The notes under the pieces are model-generated. The model ran no database searches and was not told the DNA's origin. It was given only the letters and a program-made list of their open reading frames with translations. Made by a program: the position numbers and the translations under genes. This document shows positions 41,085 through 53,682 of a DNA stretch of 64,000 nt, piece after piece. Source of the DNA: Rotaria macrura (taxonomy: Eukaryota > Rotifera > Eurotatoria > Philodinida > Philodinidae); NCBI GenBank assembly GCA_900239685.1, contig OENT01000145.1, positions 62,001 to 126,000 of the forward strand. Reading direction: 5' to 3'. The number at the start of each line of letters is the position of its first letter. Within the stretch, counting starts at the first letter, position 1.

Positions 41085-41828
41085 TTATCCATCATTATCG
41101 ATGATGTAAACCAGATATAATTGATCTTGTTTTTTATCATTTGACGCCATTAATGTATTGTCAGGTGAAAGAACATGAAAACCGAGAAACATAAAGGTTT
41201 TAACTAATGCTGCACGGTCAGAACGTGTTTTATCAAAACAGACAATCACATTTTTACAATGTAGAACATCATCAGCAAACTCTAAAAGACTGACGAACCT
41301 AGAAAAAAATATAGAAGATGAAAGAATGATTTTATTCCTTTGTTCGAAGAGTAAAAAATTACATTTCTTTTGATCCATCATTCAAATGCTGTGGAAGTTC
41401 TACATAGAGTGAATTATGACGTAATTTCATTGTCCATACAAGATCATGTTCATCGATAAATTCGTGCAAATCTTCATTTCTTTTTTTGAAAACTTCATCA
41501 TGAAATATATTGTTATCATTAGCAAATTTCTAAATGAAATAAATTTTTCTTTTTACTTTGAACAATAATTATGAACAAAAGAAAAGAAACAAACCTGAGA
41601 GACTTCTAACGATGGGATTGGTGTTTCCTTTTGGCGCGAGGCTAAAACTCGTCGTCCAACGCTGCCGCCCTCTGCGCTTACTTTCGATGGTAAAACTGCA
41701 GCAGCTAAAATAGATGTTGAAAAATTTGTAATAAAAAAAAGAAAATTTTTTTCCAGGTTATATTACCGTTGGCAACATCAGGAATACCACGTTGGGCCGG
41801 CCGCGTTCCGATGACAGAAACGATTCAT
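41085..41828 (-). CDS. OAZ: Ornithine decarboxylase antizyme, expressed by programmed +1 frameshift
   Basis: Four coding exons on the minus strand: 41828-41767 (the exon itself begins 1 nt upstream at 41829), 41704-41595, 41529-41363 and 41298-41085. The first frame is short, 16 codons ending WYS-stop (TGG TAT TCC TGA). Skipping one base at TCC-TGA-T opens a continuous frame through all later exons, giving 183 residues. Antizyme hallmarks are LYVELPQHLNDGSKEM, the SLLEFADDVLHCKNVIVCFDK block, SDRAALVKTFMFLGFHVLSP and the C-terminal YLVYIIDN. Antizyme binds ornithine decarboxylase monomers, sends them to the proteasome without ubiquitin, and limits polyamine uptake. Polyamines stimulate the frameshift, closing a feedback loop. 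In animal antizymes the UCC-UGA-U site is conserved, so the frame break is functional and not decay. A splice-acceptor-like site ends one base before the start ATG. An upstream ATG at 41925 does not join in phase by any donor that I can see. Confidence 0.95.
41656..41772 (-). promoter_or_regulatory. Splice-dependent stem 3' of the frameshift site
   Basis: In spliced RNA, CCAACG at the end of the frameshift exon (41772-41767) joins CTGCTGC at the start of the next exon (41704-41698). The joined arm pairs with GGCGGCAGCGTTGG at 41669-41656, giving 13 base pairs with one G-U wobble. The loop is about 29 nt. The stem starts 5 nt after the zero-frame stop, the place where antizyme genes carry a stimulatory pseudoknot. 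The intron (41766-41705) splits the 5' arm. Function is inferred; the pairing is seen. Confidence 0.7.
41778..41783 (-). promoter_or_regulatory. Antizyme +1 frameshift site (TCC-TGA)
   Basis: On the minus strand the codons read TGG TAT TCC TGA T. The zero-frame stop TGA is at 41780-41778. Slipping forward by one nucleotide after TCC gives Ser-Asp-Val-Ala-Asn, in frame with the conserved antizyme body. This is the site known from animal antizymes, where vertebrate genes also carry Trp-x-Ser before the stop. Confidence 0.95.
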
Positions 41829-42090
41829 ACTGGAAAAAAAATTAAAACATGTAATTTTCGTTAATTCAATTGAACAAAATGAATATTTACACGTCACTAC
41901 TTGATTGAATTTCAATACACGGCATGATTAGAATTGAACTTATTCTTTTTTAGTAGAAAAATAATCGACGAATAAAATTTACTTTTTATAGTAATGGCTA
42001 AATGGTTTTAACATAAACACCACTACGACAACAACAATACAACACAATACAGTCGAATGATTACGCACTGCGGGTTGATGTCTATTGCAG

Positions 42091-42101
42091 CGCCTTTTAT
42101 A
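42091..42101 (-). promoter_or_regulatory. TATA box of the antizyme gene
   Basis: The minus strand reads GATATAAAAGGCGC, a near-consensus TATA element followed by a GC step, about 265 nt upstream of the antizyme start ATG. A pyrimidine-rich stretch (CTTTCTTT type) lies upstream at 42,110-42,320. Transcription would be expected to start about 30 nt downstream, near 42,065, and a 5' UTR intron would then end at the acceptor at 41,830. Confidence 0.55.
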
Positions 42102-42921
42102 TCTTCTAGAAAGAACGAAAGAAAAGAAAATGAGAAGAAAAAAAAAGTGAATAAGAAAACGTCAGATAGAAAGAAAAAAACGAGAGAGAAGGAGAGAGAA
42201 TAATAGAAGGGCCGTCTCTCATTTCTTTCTTTTTTTCCTGCGCAGTGACGCACTCTCTGCCTGTATTCTCTCTTTCTTTCTGATTGGGTATAGAACCCTT
42301 CTCTTCTCTCGTTTTTTTTTCCTTTCATTAGTATCAATCTTTATCGAGTGGTTCTGAGTATAATCATGTGATACTGTTTTTTTTTCCATCGAATCTCATT
42401 TTAAGTCTAACGAGACGTGTAGTTGACGATAAAAATAATATAGAAAAAAAGAAACAACAAGTGATAACGCTTTAAATTTTATCTTTTCATTTTTGCTACT
42501 TTACATATATATATATATAAAAGGAAATTTTTTTTTGTTTCTTCTTTGTAACAAATAAATGAATATATATAACACGTGTAGACTCACACACACGCACACA
42601 TAAAGACTCCGAGTTAAAGACAAGATATATATATATATACATGAAACAGAATGTAAACTTTTGTCTTGTTTTTTTTTCTTTTCTCGAGTAACAAGACACA
42701 GAACAATCTAAATTTAAAGTATAGCATTAGAAAAAGAGACAGTGAGAGGCAAAAAAAGGAGAGAGGAACTAATGATTGTAATGAGTTTTCTGACAATGTG
42801 GAATTAATAGATGCCGATATAAATTATGTTTGCATCGGACGGCATTGTTAACAACAAGAAGAAAAAAGATGTGAAAAAAAACCTAACACCGGGTTTCATA
42901 TTGCTCGTTAAGAAATAGATT

Positions 42922-45914
<2,993 letters not shown>

Positions 45915-47281
45915 TATCTTCAATAACCAGATTAAGAAACATCTAAATTAATAAATAATTTTTGTTTTCATTGTATTTCATGCAATAAAAGTCTCAGATC
46001 GTATTGGCCAATTGTTATCCCATGGAGAAACAAAAATAGTTATCGTTTGATTTATTCTTCATAGGCTAACCGAATATAAATCATTCAATAACTATTTCTT
46101 CTCCATGTACATCCAACATTATTAGATGTTTTCAAGACCCCTGCTTTATCATCATTGACTTTTATTCAATTTTTTTCTCATTTTTCTTCTTATGACAATA
46201 AAAATACTTACTTGATAACGGTAAAATACAATCGATTTAGTTCACGAGCTCATAAAAGAAAGAAGCCTATGAACTTATCATATATACAAAAGCTATCTGA
46301 AATAAATGAGAACGAAAGATGTTAAATTATGGCACATTGTATAATAACGAGTGGATAAGAGAAAGAAAAAAAAAACGAAGAACAGTATCTTTAAGCTTTA
46401 GGTCAATACTGTTTTGTTAAGCATCTATTTTTACGTATGTATACAGATAGAACGGACAGCGAACGGCTATGATTTTGTCAATATTAGACGTTAATCGATT
46501 ATTCAACTGAGAAAATGTATTTGTTGTATTGGCAATGTTTGAAATAAAACAATAGAACATTTGATAGGCTTTTGGCTGTATCTGGTTTACGTAGACACAA
46601 GCTCAAATCGACGAGAAATATTTGTTTCTATACTATCGATTGAGTCGAACAAAAAACAAAGTTTCTTGAGTGTCTCGATTATATCTGGATTTAATCAAGT
46701 GTAATAACAAAATTGCTATCCGAATTGAAAGAATTTTCCATGAAAAGAATATACTTCCCGAAGAAAAAAGAAAATTTTTTAACTATACAACTAACTGTTC
46801 ATCAACAACTGAGCATTGTTCTAAAATAAAAAAGTCATTAACAACCGATATATATATATATACATATTTACATGGTTGATATAATTTCGAGATTTCCGAG
46901 GAACCCATAGATGAACTTATACTCACGAAAGAACAAAGGACCTGTAACATTAACCAATCGCTGTAAACGAATAATTATATTGAACTATTTCGTGCATGCA
47001 CATATGTATAAACATATACATAGACTATATTGACAAATTTTCTATTGGATAGAAAGCGTAAAAGATGAAGTTCTTTTTTTATATTAGTTTATAAATTCCT
47101 TTAAATTGGATGGCGCTAGTTATCGATTTTCCATTTAAACGAAAAAAATTCTTTCATTTCACTCAGGGATTATCATGCATAGATAAATTTATTTGTCTAT
47201 TGATTGGTGTTTCTTTGTACGTCTTTGTTTCACAAAACAGATAGCTTATTTTATTCATTGCCTTGTTACGATTCATTTACT
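45915..47281. other. Divergent promoter region between LIMK and GINS4
   Basis: About 1.4 kb separates the two divergently read start codons. No coding exon is supported. Just upstream of GINS4 a pyrimidine run ending CACTCAG (about 47,155-47,166) could be an acceptor of a 5' UTR intron or a trans-splice site. A short AT alternation lies near 46,848-46,862. Confidence 0.45.
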
Positions 47282-47962
47282 ATGGATGAAAATAATTTTT
47301 TTCCGTTACTGTCTCAACAGGAAATGAGCGACGAAGAAGATGACGATGATATAATGACATCACAAGAACTTTTTCAACGTTTACAACAAGCCTGGTTAAA
47401 TGAAAAGTACTCGCCTGTATTACTTAAACATGAAAATCTTCTTGTTCTAGCAACATTTGAATTACTTGATGATATTGAAAAACGCTTAAAAACTAGTGAA
47501 CATAAAACAACATCATTTCGGTGGTTAATGCATCGAACGGAATATAATCGGCTCTACTTCATACTTTGTTCATATATTCGAGCACGTTGTTTTAAAATTG
47601 AAGAATATCCAGCAGCAGCATTGAACTCAGAAGAACTTTTATCACCTGAAGAAAGTGTATATGCACATACATATTTGAATAATATGAAACAACATTTAAA
47701 AAAAAGTATTCTTGCAGAATTAAAATCTGAACAACAACAAAACGATGAAAATGCATTAATACAACTTTTACCTAAACCAAATTTGAACGAATTTGTATTT
47801 TTTCAAGCTGATAAAACAGTTAATGGTGTCATTTTATCAAATGAATTGAATACTACTGGTGCCTCAAATGATGTAGTTGATTTAAAAAATGATGATCAAT
47901 ATATTATGCAATTTAAACATATACATAAACTTTTATCAGAAAAACAAATTCATCTTGTCTAG
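47282..47962 (+). CDS. GINS4: GINS4 / SLD5, DNA replication GINS complex subunit
   Basis: A single uninterrupted frame of 226 residues; human SLD5 has 223. The N-terminus is acidic (SDEEDDDDIMTSQEL), followed by the A-domain helices with the SLD5 signature LQQAWLNEKYSPVLL, FELLDDIEKRL, RTEYNRLYFILCSYIRARCFKIEEYP and LSPEESVYAHTYL. The C-terminal B-domain follows with LLPKPNLNEFVFFQ and the end FKHIHKLLSEKQIHLV. SLD5 with PSF1-3 forms GINS, part of the CMG helicase (CDC45-MCM-GINS) at replication forks. I chose the ATG at 47,282 because homology starts just after it. The frame can be read upstream, but without another ATG that fits. It is the only fully intronless gene among the confident ones here. 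AATAAA follows 15 nt after the stop codon. Confidence 0.95.
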   Translation: MDENNFFPLLSQQEMSDEEDDDDIMTSQELFQRLQQAWLNEKYSPVLLKHENLLVLATFELLDDIEKRLKTSEHKTTSFRWLMHRTEYNRLYFILCSYIRARCFKIEEYPAAALNSEELLSPEESVYAHTYLNNMKQHLKKSILAELKSEQQQNDENALIQLLPKPNLNEFVFFQADKTVNGVILSNELNTTGASNDVVDLKNDDQYIMQFKHIHKLLSEKQIHLV

Positions 47963-47976
47963 TTTACAAGACTGAA

Positions 47977-47982
47977 AATAAA
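47977..47982 (+). terminator. Polyadenylation signal of GINS4
   Basis: AATAAA occurs 15 nt downstream of the GINS4 stop codon, followed by A-rich then T-rich sequence, as in a very short 3' UTR. Confidence 0.6.
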
Positions 47983-50199
47983 AAAATATTCATTATTCTT
48001 GTCTTTCTGTATTCAATCTCTATGTTCAATAATACCTATTTCTATCGAATCATTATCCTTTCTTTGACGATTCAGACAGAGCTAGATCAACTGTAATACA
48101 TCGTTCGAAGTCATCTTGAATGTGTGGGACAAGCCTCAGCAAGACTAGAGAATACATTCTTAAATGTTTAACCCTTTAATTTAATATTTACTAACAAGTC
48201 AAACAATAGAATCCTGATTTAAAATTTCAACCGTATATGAATTGTATTAGTATTCGACTACATATAAAACTTCTACTGGATACCATATTTTATTCTCTAG
48301 ATATTGAATTCTAAAACATAGTCGTTCATGATCGACGTGTTATAAAAGTTGAGTTCAACGAAAAAATAGAATATCTTGGTTAAAGTTAGCGACCTGTGGA
48401 GTCTATTCTTTCATTCCGAACTCCGACTCCAAAGAACTCAAAAACACCCGAAATTCTACTATTGAAAAAACGGAACGTCCGACATTTTAAATTTTCGAAC
48501 CGACGCCATCAGATGACAAGGAGGTGAATGAAAACGAAAGAATCATCAACAAACTGATTTGAATTTTGTTGAGATTTAAAGTGCTTTGTAAATAAAAGAA
48601 GGACTAACAATAAGTGTCTGAGAAAAAAACTAACTTCAAACATTGATTTCATTAGAAGAGGCAGCATACACTACGCCCAAGCAATCAACGTCTAATAATG
48701 AAGAAAGCTGCAGTATTTCGGATGACGCTGAAATATTTCTAGATTAAGGATATTACTTTTGTGCAGGTGTTATTTCGCATACTACCTGGGCTCATATTCG
48801 ACCTATAATTCCTATTTTTTTTTGAAAAATCCTATATTTCGATTACTTTTCATATATTACCTATATTTTCACGAGATTTTACATTTCCCCGAGGGGGAAT
48901 ACAAGGATCTTCGTGACACTCCTACCTGGTTATCAATTACTACGAAAAAACCTGGTAATTTGAAAAGTTGTTTCCTGCAAGTGAAGCATATATACTTTAG
49001 GTACGGCTCGATGTACAAAACCTAAATAATTTTGCTCAAGTTTCAGTGAAAATGATCGTGCAATTCAGAAGACGAAATCCTATATAGGTATTCCTATAAT
49101 TTCAAAAATTTGTAATCCGAGGCCAAAATACTACACCTAAAAGATTGCCCTTTGTGTTTTTCGTTTTAAAGCTAATTCATAATATTTACAAGGCATTTTG
49201 TATGTTGGTTTTGTTTTTAGTTTCTTAACATGAAAAATAAAAGTTTTTCTTGCGTGAAACAAAAAATTATCGCCCCACATAATATAGAACTTAACTCCAG
49301 TTTTGCACCGAAATGTTTTTCAATCAACCCGACTCCGATCCCGAGTCCGAGGGAGTCGAAGTCGGAGCTGGAACAGGGTTTCAGACTTTACCGCAGGTCT
49401 CTAATTAGCGTACTTTTTTCTGTCGACTAACGCAGTTGATACAATACAAAAACGTTCATCGGTTCTGCCTGTAAATATTAGTTCTCATTGAAATTCCATA
49501 AGTCAATCTTTCGATTCAAATATTCCTACGTAGATATGAAATTCGGTAAAGCTATCGTTTTTTTTCCTATCAAAATCTTATGAANTATGAACACAAACAT
49601 TTGCAAGGCTTTTGCAATTATAGCAAGAGATGTTCGTTCATAGTTTAACTCTCAGATGATTGTTTGAATGATTCTATTGTAAATCAATTATGTAATAATT
49701 AAGTTTACAGTCAACATTGGTTTTATGATCAGTATACTGAAAAAGATCAACTATCATCAAGTTTAATTATAGTAGAGTGAAAATCTGATTGACGTACAGT
49801 TGGAATGAAGTTATATATGATTTATGATAGTTGTCTTGTTCGCAAATTTTTCAACTGTTTGTAAAATTGAATAGAAAATAGCAAAATTTAGTCACAGATT
49901 GTTTCTCCCAAATGATATGATATATCAAGTTTAACAATTAAAACGTATTTGTAAGTTTCTATGATGAGACATATATATATATATATTCTCAATTTGAAGA
50001 ATCGTATTATAAATAGTTTATGTTTATTTATTCTTGGACAATATGAAATTCATTTGAGAATTATGCTCCGTTTGGCGGATCTATGAAAACTGCTGATAAT
50101 TTAATCTTATATTAACACATAGGTTTCTAACAAATAAACAAAAAATTATGTTCTATGTAATTTTTTATTCAAGATAATTTGTTGTTTGATAGTCATAAA
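47983..50199. other. Intergenic region with degenerate CTCCGA and CCTATATT patches
   Basis: No gene is supported. Two patches stand out by composition: CCGAACTCCGACTCC at about 48,415-48,430, and CGACTCCGATCCCGAGTCCGAGGGAGTCG at about 49,330-49,358, partly self-complementary. At 48,780-48,960 there are repeated CCTATATT and TACCTGG units. A single ambiguous base (n) is present at 49,585. Confidence 0.5.
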
Positions 50200-52956
50200 A
50201 TGACGTCACCAATGGATACGCTTACTTCAAATGATGTCAAAGAGTTACTTTCTGAAAAATACATTCTAATTCTTGGTGATTCAAGTAGATATAGTTTTTT
50301 TTCTTCATACATCGATACATGTTGATATTATTTACAGCTTTAAGAAATTTATATACAGATCTTGTCCAATTTTACAATGTTGATGATTTCAACAAGGAAG
50401 AAGAGTTTGATACTAAAGTAAAATAAATATATGTTTTTGCAATTAAACTATATCAAAAAGAAGAACATTTATCTTTACAGAGTCAAATAAGTGTTCATGG
50501 TGATCGATTAATCCAAAGTGATTTTAAACAAAATATTAAGAATGAAACTCATTGTGAAGTAGGAATAAAGTTCTATGATTTTATTAATAAATAAGTATTT
50601 TCAATAGATTCGTGAATTTACTGCTCATGGTCGTATTCGTATACGATATTATTTTCTAACAAAATGTTATTCCCTTTACATGAAAAATGTTATTTTTCAC
50701 GACATTCAATATCAAGCAATTAAACCAGATATTATCATAATGAATAGTTGTTTATGGGATGTATCCCAGTGAGAATCTTCTTCTACATGAATATTCTTTG
50801 ATTTGATATGTGCTTATTTTGAAATATTATTATTTAAGACACAAAATTCACATCATGAAATCGTATCAAAAAAATCTTGATCGTACAATGGGTTCATTCC
50901 GACAATTGATACCGAATGTGTATTTTTTATGGGTTTCTGCATTGCCTGTTTCAAATTCATCGAACGGTGAGAAAAGTTTTATGTTAAATGTTCTTTAATT
51001 TTTTTTCAAAATTATAATTGAAAGGAGACGTCATCATACCAAATACTGAATATCTACGACCCATTCTACCAGGTAAATAGTAGATGCTTGGCATGAAAAG
51101 TCTTTGCTTATCTTTTATATGAACTCTCAAGTATCAGGAATAGCCACTTTAAGTATACACATCCAAACGTGTGAGTTACTCGTGTTATATTCAATAGGAA
51201 TCAAGTACACTTCTATGTCGGTTCATTAAAAAAGTTGAAACATTGTGTGTCGCCATGTATACGAATATTTAAGTAAATATTAATTGAATTGAGTCACAAA
51301 TTCATGAATTGAAATTGTCTCTTTCCACCCAGTTTACCATGCACAAAAATAAATCTAACAATACAAATAGTTTCAAAAGTCACATGACTGAAGAAAGAGA
51401 CAGGAAAGATCTGGATCATACTTTCACCAAATGTGCGAATAGTTCTACGACTCGCAAAACAATATTTCATAGGTCACATACATACATACCGGCATGGTCG
51501 AAAAATGTCATTTACAAATATCATCATCGACTTCTGTAAAGAAGAATAACCTTTGATAATTAGACGATTAATGGTCTCTTGGAAAGAAGTAAAATTTAGA
51601 CAACTATTTTCTATTATTTTGTCGTACTATTGCCTTTTGAAGCGAAGGTCATGTTCCACATATATATGTTTTGTAGATCACAGTATACTGAAAGTTTGTC
51701 TAACGGATATGTTGAGACAACGACAATACAATCTTCTCATCAACCATGAAGATATTTCGATAGAGTACGCTTCGTATAAAACTGTAAAACTCTTATACAA
51801 AACTAACATGTAAATTTCCTTATTTAAAAAAACTATTTTTGAAATTAGACTACACCGACACATTTAGTAATCTATGATTCTGATCTAGATGCATATTGCT
51901 TATATCCAAGAAAACAAAAGTCTTTGAAGGAACGAATTTCATAAGATGAAACACATCTCAATCTCATAAGATAATTTTCTTTTGCCTTATTTTATCCTAG
52001 GTCTCATTCGTGATGGAAATTTTTATTGCTCTCAAGTATATAAATATATAGATACATACATTGTTTTTCTTCAAATTCATTTTTTGTTCTTCTTAGATCT
52101 GTAATATTCATAATGTTCTCTATATTGATGCTCATACCATCCTTTCGGATATGTTACATCTCCGTCAACCGGATGGCATACATTGGTATATTTCATCTAT
52201 TCGTATGCATCGAATATTAAAAAATTATTTTCATTTAGGTGTGCCATCGGATATCGTATAGTGAATGAAATGGTATTAAATCATATAAAAGCTTATTATC
52301 ATGGTGTGGAAAAGTTTAAATGTCTTCGATTACGTGCAGAACTCGGAAGTAAAATAAAGAAGTATAAAAAAAATATAGAAGATCATTGTCACCGTTCAAA
52401 AATGAATTATCTCGATCAAGATATGTCAGATGAAGAAAATGCTGACGAAAGAAAAGAAGAACAATATCCAGAAATACATGTTGATAGTAATAAACTGTCA
52501 AAATTAAAACGTAAATTGAGTTCAAGTGATACGGAAACAGAAAATGATCAGCACAAACATAAAGTTAATATAGAATCGATGATAATTAAAGATGAACAAT
52601 GGATAGTTACCGCACAACATTCGAAGAATAAAATTGAAACACAGCAACATAAAACAATGGTCGATCAAACAAGAAAAGTTTGTAATGTACAGAGTGATAC
52701 TGTTCGTAACGATCAATGCGAAAGTCTTCGTCATTCACATTTTTCTGCATTTAATATTGAAACATTAGAAGATATTGAAGATGTTCAACTATCAAATTAT
52801 ATCATGCAATGTGAAAATCAACAAATAGTAAATAATAATGATATTAATCTTCATACTAATATTGAACAAAACGAAAATTGTCCATTATCGAGTAAATCTG
52901 TCTTTTTTTTATCACTGTTTTCTGAGATATCTAGAGTAAGGAAGATGATGTACTAA
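50200..52956 (+). CDS. PCED1: PC-esterase domain protein (PCED1/FAM113 family)
   Basis: Nine plus-strand exons join in phase into 473 residues: 50200-50284, 50338-50417, 50481-50558, 50608-50768, 50839-50966, 51025-51072, 52001-52035, 52097-52185 and 52239-52956. The SGNH/GDSL-like fold is marked by block I ILILGDS, then the family signature REFTAHGRIRIRYYFLTKCYS, PDIIIMNSCLWDVSQ, YQKNLDRTMGSFRQLIPNVYFLWVSALP, GLIRDGNFYCSQ and the catalytic Asp-x-x-His segment PDGIHW. That last codon group is split by the final intron. PC-esterases are predicted to act on modified extracellular or Golgi glycans, but the PCED1 substrate is not known. Residues after about 260 form a charged low-complexity tail rich in Lys, Asp, Glu, Gln and His. 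The intron at 51,073-52,000 is far longer than the others. An acceptor-like TTTGATAG ends 7 nt before the start ATG. Confidence 0.92.
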
Positions 52957-53257
52957 CGAGAATAGAGAGACACTATACGACATCGTACAGCATAGATAGA
53001 AATTCGTTAAGATTGTACGTGTTTCATTATTGTTCATACATTGAAAGAATTAACATTCAGTATAAGAAATATACTAGATTTCAAAAAGAAAAATATTTTG
53101 AATAACTAACACAAAGTTTTTGAAAATTATGATTTCATACTATTCGTCTGTAAACATAATTGTTTTGTTACCTTCTTTCCAATTAATTAACATTCATCAA
53201 TGAAATATAAAAATAGATATTTATACTACAATATTATTCAACCGCCTTTTAGTGACA

Positions 53258-53650
53258 ATGTCAGCATCAACTGATGAAAACTGTAAAACAAATCAATCTG
53301 GTAAGTATTAAAAATTGATTATTTTCGTAATTTTGTTCTTTATTGATGATTGTATAGATTTCTTATCCTATGATGAACGTGAGAAACATGCACGTATTTC
53401 TTCTTTATCATCCGCAACTTGTATTTTACCTATTTATTTATTAAATCATCTTTAATAATATGGAAGAAACATTTCAGATAATCCTGTTTCTTTATTCTCA
53501 GTTTTTTGTCCTATATTCATAAGCGTGTAGTTCTTCGTGTGAAAAAAATTTCATTCTATTCTTTGTTTCTTTTCTCATGTTTTTTTTTCCTAAATAGTAT
53601 TAAACTTGTTTATAAGTAAAAAAGAAAAGAAGAAGCAACAAGAACAATAA
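53258..53650 (+). CDS. Small unidentified protein gene, two or three exons
   Basis: ATG at 53,258 starts a 43-nt exon (MSASTDENCKTNQS) with a perfect GTAAGT donor at 53,301. The acceptor TGTATAG leads to an exon at 53,358 (DFLSYDEREKHARISSLSSAT) in phase. Two endings are possible. Reading through gives 46 residues and a stop at 53,455. Splicing 53,420 to 53,598 (acceptor TCCTAAATAG) gives 52 residues with a Lys/Gln-rich tail and a stop at 53,650. I do not recognise the product. It lies 302 nt after PCED1 on the same strand, and its longer form ends only 32 nt from the oppositely oriented OXA1L stop. The ATG is 5 nt after an acceptor-like CCTTTTAG. The donor/acceptor pair and phase support a real gene; the function is unknown. 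Confidence 0.5.
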
Positions 53651-53682
53651 GAACAACAAGAAAAACAACTAATACATTGAAA

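Noticed and set aside
41767..41829. Antizyme frame break read as a pseudogene or sequencing error
   Set aside because: The break falls exactly at the conserved TCC-TGA-T site, and all later exons are intact in the +1 frame.
41893..41925. Upstream ATG (MPCIEIQSSSD) as the antizyme start
   Set aside because: None of the visible GT donors joins it in phase with the WYS-stop frame; it may be in the 5' UTR or upstream DNA.
42023..42337. 104-codon minus-strand frame upstream of antizyme
   Set aside because: Formed by polypyrimidine/polypurine sequence that includes the TATA region; residues are runs of Phe/Ser/Lys/Glu.
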